64,000 bases of DNA from Deltaproteobacteria bacterium (GTDB lineage: Bacteria; Desulfobacterota; Syntrophobacteria; Syntrophobacterales; Syntrophobacteraceae). Shown here piece by piece: positions 8,000-16,510 of the stretch (position 1 is the first letter of the stretch; every line of letters begins with the position of its first letter). The stretch is from assembly GCA_012517315.1 (NCBI GenBank), contig JAAYVE010000009.1, positions 1 through 64,000 of the forward strand, read 5' to 3'. The translations under genes and the position numbers were made by a program. Under the pieces are notes generated by a model, which did not search any database, had not been told where the DNA came from, and was given only the letters and a program-made list of their open reading frames with translations.

Positions 8000-8626
8000 T
8001 CATTCCCCTGGGGGACTGTCATCGGGGGGCATGGCGTAGCCCAGCGCATCTGCTTTCTGCCGGTGCTCGTCGGCTTTCTCGACTTCTCCCTTCATGGCAT
8101 AGGCCTGTGCGAGATTGACGTGGGCAGGGGCGAAATCCTGCTGGATGGCAAGGATTTTGTGGGAACATGCGATGCTTTCATCCACCCGTTCCGCCTGAAG
8201 ATAAGCCACGGCAAGACTGTTGAGGGCGGGGAGATGGTCGGGAGCGAGTTCGACGGCTTTTTCGCTGTGCTGGATGCTTTTTTCCACATCCCCCATGTGA
8301 AGGTAGGCGAAACCGATGTTGCTGTAAGCCATGGGAAGTGTGGGATCCAGTGCAAGGGCACGGAGGTTGGCTTCGATGCATTCCTCCAGGTTTCCCTTCC
8401 TGAACCAGAGACCACCGAGATTCACGTGAGCCTGGGCAAGGTTGGGGTCGCACTCGAGTGCCTGCTTGAACTCAGAGATGGCTTCATCCACGAGTCCTTT
8501 CTGGGAGTAGGCAAGCCCGAGGTTGTAATGGAGCACGGGAGATGACGGCTCGAAAAACGTTCGCTCTTTGAGAAACTTGATGTACAGATTCAGTCGGTCC
8601 TTTTGCGGATCGTGCACATGGGCCAT
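8000..8626 (-). CDS. Tetratricopeptide-repeat protein
   Basis: A 208-residue soluble protein made almost wholly of tandem TPR units, at least four full 34-residue repeats with the W/L-G-Y-A-P pattern (for example YNLGLAYSQKGLVDEAISEF and AYSNIGFAYLHMGDVEKSI). Such repeats are protein-binding scaffolds; no enzymatic domain is seen. The ATG at 8626 follows GAGGA with short spacing. It precedes the SlyD-like gene in the same direction with a 40-base gap and is divergent from dsrD, so both are transcribed away from a shared 300-base control region. No specific partner can be named from sequence. Confidence 0.82.
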   Translation of the reverse strand: MAHVHDPQKDRLNLYIKFLKERTFFEPSSPVLHYNLGLAYSQKGLVDEAISEFKQALECDPNLAQAHVNLGGLWFRKGNLEECIEANLRALALDPTLPMAYSNIGFAYLHMGDVEKSIQHSEKAVELAPDHLPALNSLAVAYLQAERVDESIACSHKILAIQQDFAPAHVNLAQAYAMKGEVEKADEHRQKADALGYAMPPDDSPPGE

Positions 8627-8791
8627 AGTCCTCAGGCTCCCATAAGTGTTGTGTTCTCCTAAGTGCAGGAATTCGCGCGACACCGCCACTCGGAGTCGCA
8701 ACAGAGCTTTAACAATACACGGCTTCGGTGTCAAGGCGACGAACGCACCGGATTCTCCCGGGCGAGAAGCGAGGGCGGGGGGACTTTTCTA

Positions 8792-8820
8792 TTGACAAAG
8801 CTCCCATTGAGAGGTATCCA
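8792..8820 (+). promoter_or_regulatory. Candidate promoter for dsrD (and possibly dsrAB)
   Basis: A perfect TTGACA (8792-8797) is followed after 17 bases by TATCCA (8815-8820). This would start transcription about 100 bases before dsrD. It is the best sigma-70-type match upstream of the dsr genes in this window. Confidence 0.5.
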
Positions 8821-8930
8821 GCCGAGTTAATTCGTCGGATTTTGCCTGTCGTCAAGATGGTTGAGGCACGAATATTGTGGGTATTGAAACGCCGTTCTTT
8901 GGTTGGTGAAATTTCACACAGGAGGTCAGA

Positions 8931-9167
8931 ATGAGCGAAGAAGCGAAAGCCCGTATCATCGAATGGGTCAAACAACAGAAAAAGACCAAGCATTATTTCA
9001 ACGACCTGTGCAAGGCGGTGCCCGAGATCAAAATGATGCAGGCCAAAAAGATCATCAACGAGCTCGTCAACGAGGGAAGGCTCAAATATTGGTCCAGTGG
9101 CAGCACCACCATGTATATGCTTCCGGGACAGGATGATGTGGCAAAAGAGGAAAAAGGCATGAATTAG
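8931..9167 (+). CDS. dsrD: Dissimilatory sulfite reductase D (DsrD)
   Basis: A 78-residue winged-helix protein. It matches DsrD along its whole length: ARIIEWVKQQKKTKHYFNDL, then KMMQAKKIINELVNEGRLKYW and SSGSTTMYMLPG. DsrD is restricted to organisms reducing sulfite with DsrAB and has been reported to stimulate DsrAB activity. A strong AGGAGG site lies 7 bases before the ATG. It is placed 250 bases upstream of dsrA, whereas in Desulfovibrio the order is dsrA-dsrB-dsrD. It has its own candidate promoter, so it could be expressed separately. Confidence 0.93.
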   Translation: MSEEAKARIIEWVKQQKKTKHYFNDLCKAVPEIKMMQAKKIINELVNEGRLKYWSSGSTTMYMLPGQDDVAKEEKGMN

Positions 9168-9418
9168 TGGCCAGGAGTCTCGAGCCTGGACTGGAACTTC
9201 AATCAACCCCCCAGTATTCCCAAATTTTCCTGAAAGTTCCCCGTTGGGGATTCCGGCTATGGATAATTGTGTTTTCTTTTTGTTATCGAATTTAATGGGG
9301 AGTCATGCATAAGCATAGAGAAAAGGAGGTGAAACCACGGGACAGAGTCCACTGTTGCGTCGTCAAGAACGATCCGATGCCTTTAAACTGAAGACAATGG
9401 CCTATGGAGGTAGATGGA

Positions 9419-10693
9419 ATGGCACTGAAGTTCAAGACTCCTATGCTTGATGAGTTGGAGAAAGGGCCGTGGCCGAGTTTCGTGACGGACGTCAAGAGAA
9501 TGGCCGCGAGAAAGCCTGCGTGTGAAGACTGGCTGGGGCTCATGGAAATGTCCTATGAGCACAAGGAAGGACACTGGAAACACGGTGGTATCGTGGGTGT
9601 CTTCGGCTATGGCGGAGGCGTCATCGGCCGTTACTGCGACCGCCCCGATCTCTTTCCCAACGTGGCTCACTTCCACACCATGCGCGTCAATCAGCCCGCA
9701 AGCAAGTTCTACAACACAGACGTTCTCCGCAAACTCTGTGATATGTGGGACAGGCGTGGTAGCGGTCTCACCAACATGCACGGTTCCACAGGCGATATCA
9801 TTTTGCTCGGGACTACAACCGACCAGCTTGAACCGGTGTTCTATGAACTGACTCACGATTTCGGAATGGATCTGGGCGGGTCGGGTTCCAACCTGAGAAC
9901 CCCCGAGGGCTGTGTGGGCATGGCGCGCTGTGAGTGGTCCTGTATCGACACCCAGGCCCTCATCTACGACCTGACCATGGAATACCAGGATGCCCTCCAT
10001 CGGCCGATGTTCCCCTACAAGTTCAAATTCAAAGCCTCAGGCTGTGCTTGTGACTGCGTTGCGGCTATCGCTCGGGCGGACTGCTCCATCATCGGAACCT
10101 GGCGGGACAATATCCGCATCGACCAGGAGGCCGTTCGTGCCTATGCCAACGGTGAACTTGTTCCCCAGGCCGGAGCTCATGGTTCCGAAAAATACAAGCT
10201 CGACATTAAGGCGGAAGTGGTCGACCTTTGTCCCACCCGATGCATGGAATGGGATGGCAAGAACCTGAAGATCTGGGATGAGGACTGCACCCGCTGCATG
10301 CACTGCATCCGCGTCATGCCTCGCGCGCTGCGTCCGGGTCTCGACACGGGTGCCACCATTTTGGTCGGTGCCAAGGCCCCGATCCTCGAGGGTGCTCAGC
10401 TCTCCAGCGTCGTGATCCCGTTTATGAAGATGGAACCGCCGTACGAAGAGTTCAAAGGATTTGTGGAAAAGATGTGGGATCTTTGGATGGAAGAAGGCAA
10501 GAACCGTGAGCGTCTGGGCGAGCTGATCCAGCGCATGGGCCTCCGGGAGTTCCTAAAGGCATGTGAACTGACGCCGGATCCCCGCATGGTCAATACACCG
10601 CGCTTCAACCCATACATTTTCTACGATCCAGCGGAAGTTCCCGGCGGTTGGGAACGCGATCTGAAGGATTTCCGTTCACGTCACCAAGCTTAG
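9419..10693 (+). CDS. dsrA: Dissimilatory sulfite reductase alpha subunit
   Basis: Catalyses, as an alpha2beta2 enzyme with DsrB, sulfite reduction in the cytoplasm, delivering sulfur onto DsrC. The 424-residue chain has the siroheme-[4Fe-4S] cysteines as C-X5-C (165, 171) and C-X3-C (209, 213, with an extra Cys211 between them). The inserted ferredoxin domain carries CPTRC (271, 275) and CTRCMHC (290, 293, 296), followed by VMPRAL as is normal for DsrA. The start is the ATG at 9419, since GGAGG at 9406-9410 overlaps the upstream ATG at 9404 and would make that start unusable. dsrB follows after 11 bases. Confidence 0.97.
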   Translation: MALKFKTPMLDELEKGPWPSFVTDVKRMAARKPACEDWLGLMEMSYEHKEGHWKHGGIVGVFGYGGGVIGRYCDRPDLFPNVAHFHTMRVNQPASKFYNTDVLRKLCDMWDRRGSGLTNMHGSTGDIILLGTTTDQLEPVFYELTHDFGMDLGGSGSNLRTPEGCVGMARCEWSCIDTQALIYDLTMEYQDALHRPMFPYKFKFKASGCACDCVAAIARADCSIIGTWRDNIRIDQEAVRAYANGELVPQAGAHGSEKYKLDIKAEVVDLCPTRCMEWDGKNLKIWDEDCTRCMHCIRVMPRALRPGLDTGATILVGAKAPILEGAQLSSVVIPFMKMEPPYEEFKGFVEKMWDLWMEEGKNRERLGELIQRMGLREFLKACELTPDPRMVNTPRFNPYIFYDPAEVPGGWERDLKDFRSRHQA

Positions 10694-10704
10694 GAGATGA
10701 AACG

Positions 10705-11805
10705 ATGGCATTCGATCCCAATAATTTGCTGCAAGATCGCATCACGGATATCGGCCCTCCCAAGTACGATACCTTCATGCCGCCCATCGTCAAGGAGAAC
10801 TGGGGCAAGTGGAAGTATCATGAAATCCTCCAGCCGGGCGTCTTGGTCCATGTGTCCGAAACCGGGGCGGAGCTCTTTTCCGTTCGTGTGGGGGCAGCCC
10901 GCCTGATCAGCACCGACCTCATCCGCGACATCTGTGAGGTTGCGGATAAGTACTGCGACGGCTACCTCCGCTTCACCACCCGGAACAACGTGGAGTTCCT
11001 GGTAAGCGACAAGAACAAGCTGCAGCCTCTTCTGAACGACCTCAAGAGCCGTGGCAACTGGTTTCCCGTTGGCGGCACGGGCCACAGCGTGACCAACATC
11101 GTCCACACCCAGGGATGGGCCCATTGCCACACCCCTGCCATCGACGCGTCAGGCGTTGTCAAGTCGGTGATGGATGAACTCTTCGATTATTTCGGTTCCC
11201 ACAAGCTGCCCGCCCAGGTGCGCATCGCCCTGGCATGCTGCTTGAATATGTGCGGCGCCGTGCACTGCTCCGACATCGCCATCCTCGGTGTTCACAGGAA
11301 GCCACCCTTTATCGAGCATGATCGTGTGCAAAATGTGTGCGAAATCCCGCTGGTCATCGCCGCCTGTCCCACCGCCGCCATCAAACCCAAGAAAGTGGGT
11401 GAATACAAGAGCGTCGAGATCAACAATAACCGGTGCATGTTCTGCGGCAACTGTTACACCATGTGCCCTGCGCTACCCTTGGCGGATGGGGAAGGAGACG
11501 GCATTGCCCTCTGGGTGGGTGGGAAGGTCTCCAACGTCATTTCCGCACCCATGTTCTCCAAGCTGGCGGTGCCTTACATCCCCAACGAGCCGCCCAGGTG
11601 GCCGACGACGGTCAAGACCATCAAGAAGATCGTCGAAACCTATGCGGCTGGGGCCCGTCGCTATGAGCGCATCGGGGACTGGATCAACCGCATCGGCTGG
11701 GAGCGCTTCTTCGAAAGGACCGGCATCGAGTTTAAGCATGAGCACATCGATGACTATCGCCTGGCCATGACCACTTGGAGAACGACAACCCAGTTCAAGT
11801 TCTAG
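10705..11805 (+). CDS. dsrB: Dissimilatory sulfite reductase beta subunit
   Basis: Beta subunit of sulfite reductase, 366 residues, carrying the catalytically active siroheme in characterised DsrAB. The siroheme-cluster ligands are all present: Cys141 in WAHCHTP and Cys178, Cys179 and Cys183 in [12 protein letters not shown]. The ferredoxin domain carries [15 protein letters not shown]. The start is the ATG after AGGAGATGAAACG, which begins at the dsrA stop, so dsrA and dsrB are translationally close. dsrN follows within 62 bases. Confidence 0.97.
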   Translation: MAFDPNNLLQDRITDIGPPKYDTFMPPIVKENWGKWKYHEILQPGVLVHVSETGAELFSVRVGAARLISTDLIRDICEVADKYCDGYLRFTTRNNVEFLVSDKNKLQPLLNDLKSRGNWFPVGGTGHSVTNIVHTQGWAHCHTPAIDASGVVKSVMDELFDYFGSHKLPAQVRIALACCLNMCGAVHCSDIAILGVHRKPPFIEHDRVQNVCEIPLVIAACPTAAIKPKKVGEYKSVEINNNRCMFCGNCYTMCPALPLADGEGDGIALWVGGKVSNVISAPMFSKLAVPYIPNEPPRWPTTVKTIKKIVETYAAGARRYERIGDWINRIGWERFFERTGIEFKHEHIDDYRLAMTTWRTTTQFKF

Positions 11806-11866
11806 TTTGGCGATGGATGCCGTCCGAGGTTTGCTGAGGCGGCATCCTTTCAAGAGAAATAACAGC

Positions 11867-13336
11867 ATGTTATTTAAGAAACCGCGGCTTGTGATCGCTG
11901 CCCTGCGTGGAGGCTCGGGGAAGACTCTGGTGTCCCTCGGGCTTGTCGCGTACTGGCGCAAAGAGCGACGGCTGCGGGTGGTTCCTTTCAAGAAAGGGCC
12001 GGATTACATCGATGCCGGCTGGCTCTCAGTCGCTGCGGGCAGTCCCTGTTACAACCTGGATCCGTTTCTGATGGACCCGGCGGACATGCTGGGGTCGTTC
12101 CTGCGCCGTTCCCTCAAGGGTGATTGCTCCGTGATTGAGGGAAACCGCGGGTTATACGACGGTGTGGATTCACGAGGGACCTACTCTACAGCGGAGCTTG
12201 CCAAATTTCTGCGGGCGCCGGTGGTGCTGGTCATCGACGGGACGAAGATGACCGGGACGGCGGCTGCGTTGGTTCTGGGATGCCAGAAGATCGATCCGGA
12301 AGTGCGGATTGCTGGCATCATCTTCAATCATGTGGCTGGCAAGAGGCATGAAAACGTGTTGCGCCGTTCCATCGAGGAGCATTGTGAAATCCCGGTTTTG
12401 GGTATATTGCCCAAGGAGGCGGGAGATTTCTTCCCGGAGCGGCATCTGGGGCTCGTTCCTCCCCAGGAGTCAAGGGACTGCGCACGCGCCATGGATTTTG
12501 CCGCGAAGCTGGCGCAGGCATGCTTGGACACGGATGGGCTGCTGGAAGTGGCCAAAAGCGCTGCACCTCTGGGAATGCCCCTTCCGACGCATGCATCGGA
12601 GCGGGCCTCAGGGGCTTACCAGCGACCGGTCATCGGGATCCTTCGGGATGCGGCATTTCAATTCTATTACCCTGAGAACATCGAAGCCCTGAGAGAGCGT
12701 GGAGCAGAGGTGGTGGAGATCTCCAGCTTTGATTTGAAGCCCTTGCCTGCTCTCGATGGCTTGTACATCGGCGGGGGATTTCCGGAAACGCATCTGGAAG
12801 TGCTCGCACGGAACAAGACCTTCAAGCAATCCTTGACGAGCAGGATCGACGGGGGACTGCCGGTGTATGCCGAATGCGGGGGATTGATGTTTTTGTGCAA
12901 GGCAATTCACCAGCAGACGGATTCCTTTCCTATGGCGGGTGTGTTCCCTTACGAGGTCGTCATGGAGAAAAGGCCTCAGGGGCATGGTTACGTGCTCATG
13001 GATTGTGTGGGTGAAAACCCGTATTTCCCCGTTGGGACGAGGCTCCGAGGCCATGAGTTCCACTATTCCCGCATTGGGGGCGTGGATGTTTCCACCGAGT
13101 TTGTCTTCAACCTCACAAAGGGCCATGGGATGTTGGCGGGGAAGGACGGATTGTGTTATAAAAACGTTCTGGCGGCCTATGCCCATCTGCATGCCGTGGG
13201 GAACGGGGATTGGGCTGATGCCATGGTGGGGGCCGCATTGAGCTATAGGGAGCAACGGTCGGACGAAGTTCCAGATGTCACCTGCAATGCTGAAAAGGGC
13301 GAGTCTGGAAATCAGGACTATTCAACTGCAGTGTAA
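11867..13336 (+). CDS. dsrN: Siroheme a,c-diamide synthase (DsrN type, CobB/CbiA family)
   Basis: An ATP- and glutamine-dependent amidase related to cobyrinic acid a,c-diamide synthase. In dsr operons this protein (DsrN) is held to amidate siroheme for DsrAB. The 489-residue chain has an N-terminal P-loop-type domain (AALRGGSGKT near residues 11-20) and a C-terminal class-I glutamine amidotransferase domain with nucleophile region YAECGGLMFLCK and HEFHYS. Its position between dsrB and dsrC favours DsrN over CobB, but cobyrinate amidation cannot be excluded from sequence. The ATG at 11867 is chosen because homologous sequence starts there; a TTG at 11807 is also in frame. dsrC begins 15 bases downstream. 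Confidence 0.87.
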   Translation: MLFKKPRLVIAALRGGSGKTLVSLGLVAYWRKERRLRVVPFKKGPDYIDAGWLSVAAGSPCYNLDPFLMDPADMLGSFLRRSLKGDCSVIEGNRGLYDGVDSRGTYSTAELAKFLRAPVVLVIDGTKMTGTAAALVLGCQKIDPEVRIAGIIFNHVAGKRHENVLRRSIEEHCEIPVLGILPKEAGDFFPERHLGLVPPQESRDCARAMDFAAKLAQACLDTDGLLEVAKSAAPLGMPLPTHASERASGAYQRPVIGILRDAAFQFYYPENIEALRERGAEVVEISSFDLKPLPALDGLYIGGGFPETHLEVLARNKTFKQSLTSRIDGGLPVYAECGGLMFLCKAIHQQTDSFPMAGVFPYEVVMEKRPQGHGYVLMDCVGENPYFPVGTRLRGHEFHYSRIGGVDVSTEFVFNLTKGHGMLAGKDGLCYKNVLAAYAHLHAVGNGDWADAMVGAALSYREQRSDEVPDVTCNAEKGESGNQDYSTAV

Positions 13337-13351
13337 AAGGAGGAAACATTT

Positions 13352-13669
13352 ATGGCAACAGTGGAATTCAAAGGGAAGACTTTTGAACTGGATGAAGACG
13401 GTTTCATCAATAGTTTCGACAATTGGTGCCCTGAATGGGTGGAATATGTGAAGACCTCTGAGGGCATCGCTGAATTGACCGAGGAACATTGGAAGGTCAT
13501 CCACGTCCTTCAGGATTATTACAAAAAGCACGGCATTGCGCCCATGGTAAGGATCCTCACCAAGGTGACGGGCTACAAGCTCAAGTACATTTACGAGCTG
13601 TTCCCCTCCGGACCGGGCAAGGGTGCCTGTAAGATGGCCGGTTTGCCAAAGCCCACCGGCTGCGTCTGA
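13352..13669 (+). CDS. dsrC: Sulfur carrier protein DsrC
   Basis: A 105-residue DsrC/TusE-family protein that receives sulfur from DsrAB as a trisulfide between two conserved cysteines. Both are present, Cys93 and the penultimate Cys104, eleven residues apart in the flexible C-terminal arm. Having both separates functional DsrC from TusE-like proteins. The N-terminal FELDEDGFI and central DYYKKHGIAPMVR are typical. AAAGGAGG lies just upstream of the ATG. It ends the dsrABNC run and is followed at once by a strong terminator. Confidence 0.97.
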   Translation: MATVEFKGKTFELDEDGFINSFDNWCPEWVEYVKTSEGIAELTEEHWKVIHVLQDYYKKHGIAPMVRILTKVTGYKLKYIYELFPSGPGKGACKMAGLPKPTGCV

Positions 13670-13680
13670 TCCATGCTGAA

Positions 13681-13733
13681 AAGGAGGCTTCAGGACGGTC
13701 TGCCGGACCGCCTGAAGCCTCCTTCTGTTTTGT
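13681..13733 (+). terminator. Rho-independent terminator after dsrC
   Basis: A 14-base arm, AAGGAGGCTTCAGG (13681-13694), pairs perfectly with 13711-13724, and an inner CGGTC/GACCG stem extends it with one bulged A. It is followed by CTGTTTTGT. It begins 11 bases past the dsrC stop. Confidence 0.9.
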
Positions 13734-13816
13734 GAGGCGGATCGGGGTTGGCGATGGCAGGAATGCAGACGCATCCCGATAATGGACGCCAATTGTTCGC
13801 TGGGTAAACCTATCAT

Positions 13817-13846
13817 TTGACACGGTGGCTGAATTCTGGTTACCTG
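13817..13846 (+). promoter_or_regulatory. Candidate promoter for the ferredoxin gene
   Basis: TTGACA at 13817-13822 is followed by TACCTG at 13841-13846, 18 bases apart (TTACCT with 17). It lies between the dsrC terminator and the ferredoxin gene, so the ferredoxin probably has its own transcript. Confidence 0.4.
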
Positions 13847-13953
13847 AAGTCAGATAGAGTAAATTGTGGCTTCTGGAGGAGGGGAGGTCTATGCCCATTG
13901 AGCCACCGGGCAATGCGTGAAGAGATTCAGAGTGAGAACGGAGGAGAAAAGAA

Positions 13954-14139
13954 ATGTTCAAGGTTACGGTCAATAAGGAAAAGTGCACTGGCGATGCGGA
14001 ATGCGTGGATGTATGTCCTGTGGATGTTTATGAACTGGTGGACGGGAAGGCCGAGCCCGTGAACGAGGAGGAATGTCTCGGATGTGAGAGCTGTGTTGAA
14101 GTGTGCGAACAGGGTGCCATCACCGTAGAGGAGGTCTAA
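13954..14139 (+). CDS. Ferredoxin with one Asp-containing cluster site (D. africanus FdIII-like)
   Basis: A 61-residue two-cluster ferredoxin, a low-potential cytosolic electron carrier. The C-terminal site is a full C-x2-C-x2-C (41, 44, 47) plus Cys51. The N-terminal site reads CTGDAECVDVCP: Cys11, Asp14, Cys17, Cys21, with Asp in place of the usual second cysteine. Desulfovibrio africanus ferredoxin III has this arrangement and holds a [3Fe-4S] cluster that can take up a fourth metal. GGAGGAG precedes the ATG, and a terminator follows. Location next to dsrC suggests, but does not prove, an electron-transfer role in sulfite reduction. Confidence 0.93.
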   Translation: MFKVTVNKEKCTGDAECVDVCPVDVYELVDGKAEPVNEEECLGCESCVEVCEQGAITVEEV

Positions 14140-14175
14140 ACTTTCCTCTCTCTCCCCAACTTTAGTCTTTACCGA

Positions 14176-14221
14176 GCCACTTGTCCCTCGTGTGAAATTG
14201 CGCGGGACAGGTGGCTTTTTC
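14176..14221 (+). terminator. Terminator of the ferredoxin gene
   Basis: GCCACTTGTCCC (14176-14187) pairs with GGGACAGGTGGC (14204-14215) with one G-T pair, followed by TTTTT. Confidence 0.85.
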
Positions 14222-14269
14222 ATTGGATCGGCGGAATCGCCCTTCCATGGGCGAGGGAGGGGAACTTGC

Positions 14270-14309
14270 CGGGGAAAACAAAACCGCCCTCCAAAGCAGC
14301 AGGGCGGTT
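14270..14309 (-). terminator. Terminator of the cytochrome c3 gene
   Basis: On the minus strand AACCGCCCT (14309-14301) pairs with AGGGCGGTT (14290-14282), followed by TTGTTTT. It lies 40 bases past the cytochrome stop and faces the ferredoxin terminator. Confidence 0.8.
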
Positions 14310-14350
14310 GGTTGTGTACTTGAGACAAAGCGGGACTTTCGGTCTCGGCC

Positions 14351-14803
14351 TCAACTCCCTTCTTTGGACCCAGGATGGCACTGGGCGCACGTGACAGGCG
14401 CTGTTGTGTCGGGTTTTTCCTTCTTGTGCTTCTTATGGCATTCCTGGCAGTTGTTGTGGAAGGCCAGCTTCAGGTTCAGTTTCTGCTGCTCCGGCGGGAG
14501 TTTTTTCTCGCCCTGGACGGTTGGCTCGTTGTGGCATTTCTCGCACTTTTCGACGGGATCACCTTCTTTCCACACATTCTTTCCGTCCTTGACCACATGG
14601 TGGCATTCGGTGCAAGCGATCTTGTAGTCTTCCGAGTGTTTCTTGTGGGTGAATTTTACTGCTGCCTTGGTGGGGGTAGGCCACAAAGCGGATTTGATTT
14701 CGAATTCATCAGCCACCTTCTGTTGGGCCACCACCGCCACTGCAGCCGTGAACACGACAAAAGCTGCCACGACAAAACAAGAAATTACCTTTCCGCCTCT
14801 CAT
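14351..14803 (-). CDS. Tetraheme cytochrome c3-family protein
   Basis: A periplasmic class III cytochrome c of 150 residues. A signal peptide (basic MRGGK, hydrophobic VISCFVVAAFVVFTAAVAVVA, cleavage near AQQ) precedes a lysine-rich domain with four CxxCH sites (CTECHH, CEKCHN, CQECHK, CAQCHP) and extra histidines such as FTHKKH to act as second axial ligands. In sulfate reducers such proteins accept electrons from periplasmic hydrogenase or formate dehydrogenase. The ATG at 14803 is chosen over 14809, since the GGAGG site is then 8 bases rather than 2 away. It is transcribed toward the ferredoxin gene. Confidence 0.92.
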   Translation of the reverse strand: MRGGKVISCFVVAAFVVFTAAVAVVAQQKVADEFEIKSALWPTPTKAAVKFTHKKHSEDYKIACTECHHVVKDGKNVWKEGDPVEKCEKCHNEPTVQGEKKLPPEQQKLNLKLAFHNNCQECHKKHKKEKPDTTAPVTCAQCHPGSKEGS

Positions 14804-15191
14804 TCTCATTGCCTCCTCAAAAGCGTTGCTGGTTCCGTCCCATATGGATGTGCTCCACCTGAACCCACTGAAAGCGCATTCTATTGAACCTTCCCATGGA
14901 TTGTCAAGAAGCGATTTCCCTATGGTTCCCGCCTTGGCCTGAAGGCAGCGACGTTCACAAACGCCCTCCCGGGTGGACGGGGGATGACGGGAGGGACCTT
15001 GAATCCGTGAGGATCAGGCACCAGATGGAGGAAGAAAGCGGTTCTCCAGAGGAAGACACGTCCATCCGTCATGGGGGGAATGGAAGTATGGGCATTCGTT
15101 ACATAAGGGTGATTTTCACTGGACGCCTCTGTTCATACTTTGATAGAAAGATATATTTTGGCATGGATGAATCTTGGATCGTGAGGAGTCG
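14804..15191. other. Divergent intergenic region
   Basis: About 390 bases between the cytochrome c3 gene and the hydrolase-OsmC gene. It must contain both promoters, but I see only weak matches, such as TATATT at 15152. No other gene or repeat is evident. Confidence 0.35.
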
Positions 15192-16412
15192 ATGCATTTT
15201 CAAAAAATTGAGTTCAGAAATGCAAAAGGTGAAAAACTGGTGGGGCGCATAGACCTGCCGGCAGGAGAGAAGCCAAAATCGTTCGCTGTGTTTGCTCACT
15301 GCTTCACGTGCACAAAGGATCTCAATGCCGTTCTCCACATCGACAGGGCCTTGACCCGCGAGGGAATCGCCGTCCTCCGCTTTGACTTTACGGGCTTGGG
15401 CGAAAGTGAGGGCGAATTTTATAACACCGGCTTTGTGTCCAACGTTGAGGATCTCGTTGCAGCAGCAGATTTTCTTGCCTCAAGATTCGAGGCGCCACGC
15501 CTCCTGATCGGCCATTCCCTTGGGGGTGCGGCGGTGCTGCAGGCGGCGCCGCAGATTGCATCGTGCCGTGCAGTGGCTACCATCGGCGCCCCTGCTGATC
15601 TCACCCATTTTGTTTCACGATTGAGTGAGAGCGAGGCATTGGGGGAGCAGGGGGGGGTCTTGGGAATGACCTTGGGAGAAAGGGCCCTTTCCTTCCGAAG
15701 AAAGTTCGTTGAGGGCTTTGGGGGGGAGCGGATGGAGTCGGTCATTGGGCATCTGGGAAGGGCACTGTTGGTTCTGCATTCTCCGGCTGACGAAGTGGTC
15801 GGTATCGAGCATGCCTCCCGGATCTTCGAGGCTGCGAGGCATCCAAAAAGCTTCGTCTCCCTCGACCATGCAGACCATCTTCTGCGAAAGCGCGAGGATT
15901 CGCAGTACGCGGGTCTTGTTCTTGCCGCGTGGGCATCCAGGTACGTGGGACTTCACCCAACGTCCCAGGAAACCGTGGGTGTGCCTGACAAGTGGGTGGT
16001 CGCCCGAACGGGCAAGTTGGGATACCGGACTGAAATCCAAGCGGGAAGACACACACTGATGGCGGATGAACCCATTCCACTGGGAGGGGCTGACACGGGT
16101 CCCAATCCTTATGACCTCCTCTTGGCCGCACTCGGGGCATGCACCACCATGACCCTGCGGATGTATGCAGACCGGAAGGAATGGCCTCTGGAAGCTGCGG
16201 TGGCTAGGCTCTGGCACGAAAAGATCTATGCGGAAGACTGTCGCGAGTGCGAAACAAAAAGCGGTAAGATCGATGCCATCCATCGTGAGATCGAAATCGT
16301 CGGCCCATTGGACGAGGGGCAAAAGAAAAGGCTCTTTGAGATTGCAGACCGCTGTCCGGTTCACAAGACACTCCACTCGGAAATCCGAGTGACCTCATCC
16401 CTGAAGGAATAA
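15192..16412 (+). CDS. Bifunctional alpha/beta hydrolase - OsmC-family protein
   Basis: A 406-residue cytosolic fusion. Residues 1-255 form an alpha/beta hydrolase: the nucleophile elbow GHSLGG, FDFTGLGESEG before it, the acid in SPADE and the histidine in SLDHADHL. Residues 265-406 form an OsmC/Ohr-type domain that ends with the redox-cysteine region RCPVHKTL; the first active cysteine is in LGACTTMTLRMY. OsmC proteins reduce organic hydroperoxides with thiols. The fusion is a recognised architecture, though its substrate is unknown. The ATG at 15192 follows GAGGAG by three bases; an in-frame TTG at 15174 is less likely. Confidence 0.9.
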   Translation: MHFQKIEFRNAKGEKLVGRIDLPAGEKPKSFAVFAHCFTCTKDLNAVLHIDRALTREGIAVLRFDFTGLGESEGEFYNTGFVSNVEDLVAAADFLASRFEAPRLLIGHSLGGAAVLQAAPQIASCRAVATIGAPADLTHFVSRLSESEALGEQGGVLGMTLGERALSFRRKFVEGFGGERMESVIGHLGRALLVLHSPADEVVGIEHASRIFEAARHPKSFVSLDHADHLLRKREDSQYAGLVLAAWASRYVGLHPTSQETVGVPDKWVVARTGKLGYRTEIQAGRHTLMADEPIPLGGADTGPNPYDLLLAALGACTTMTLRMYADRKEWPLEAAVARLWHEKIYAEDCRECETKSGKIDAIHREIEIVGPLDEGQKKRLFEIADRCPVHKTLHSEIRVTSSLKE

Positions 16413-16510
16413 CCGGGCTGATCGTTGGATGCCCCCTCGGCAGCTTCTTATTCACAAATTGAAATCATAGGGGTCGGTTGGGCTATTTTGCTGAAAGGAG
16501 AAAAGGGTTC

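Noticed and set aside
9168-9418. Terminator between dsrD and dsrA
   Set aside because: Only a weak TCCCCGTTGGGGA hairpin without a T tract; read-through is likely.
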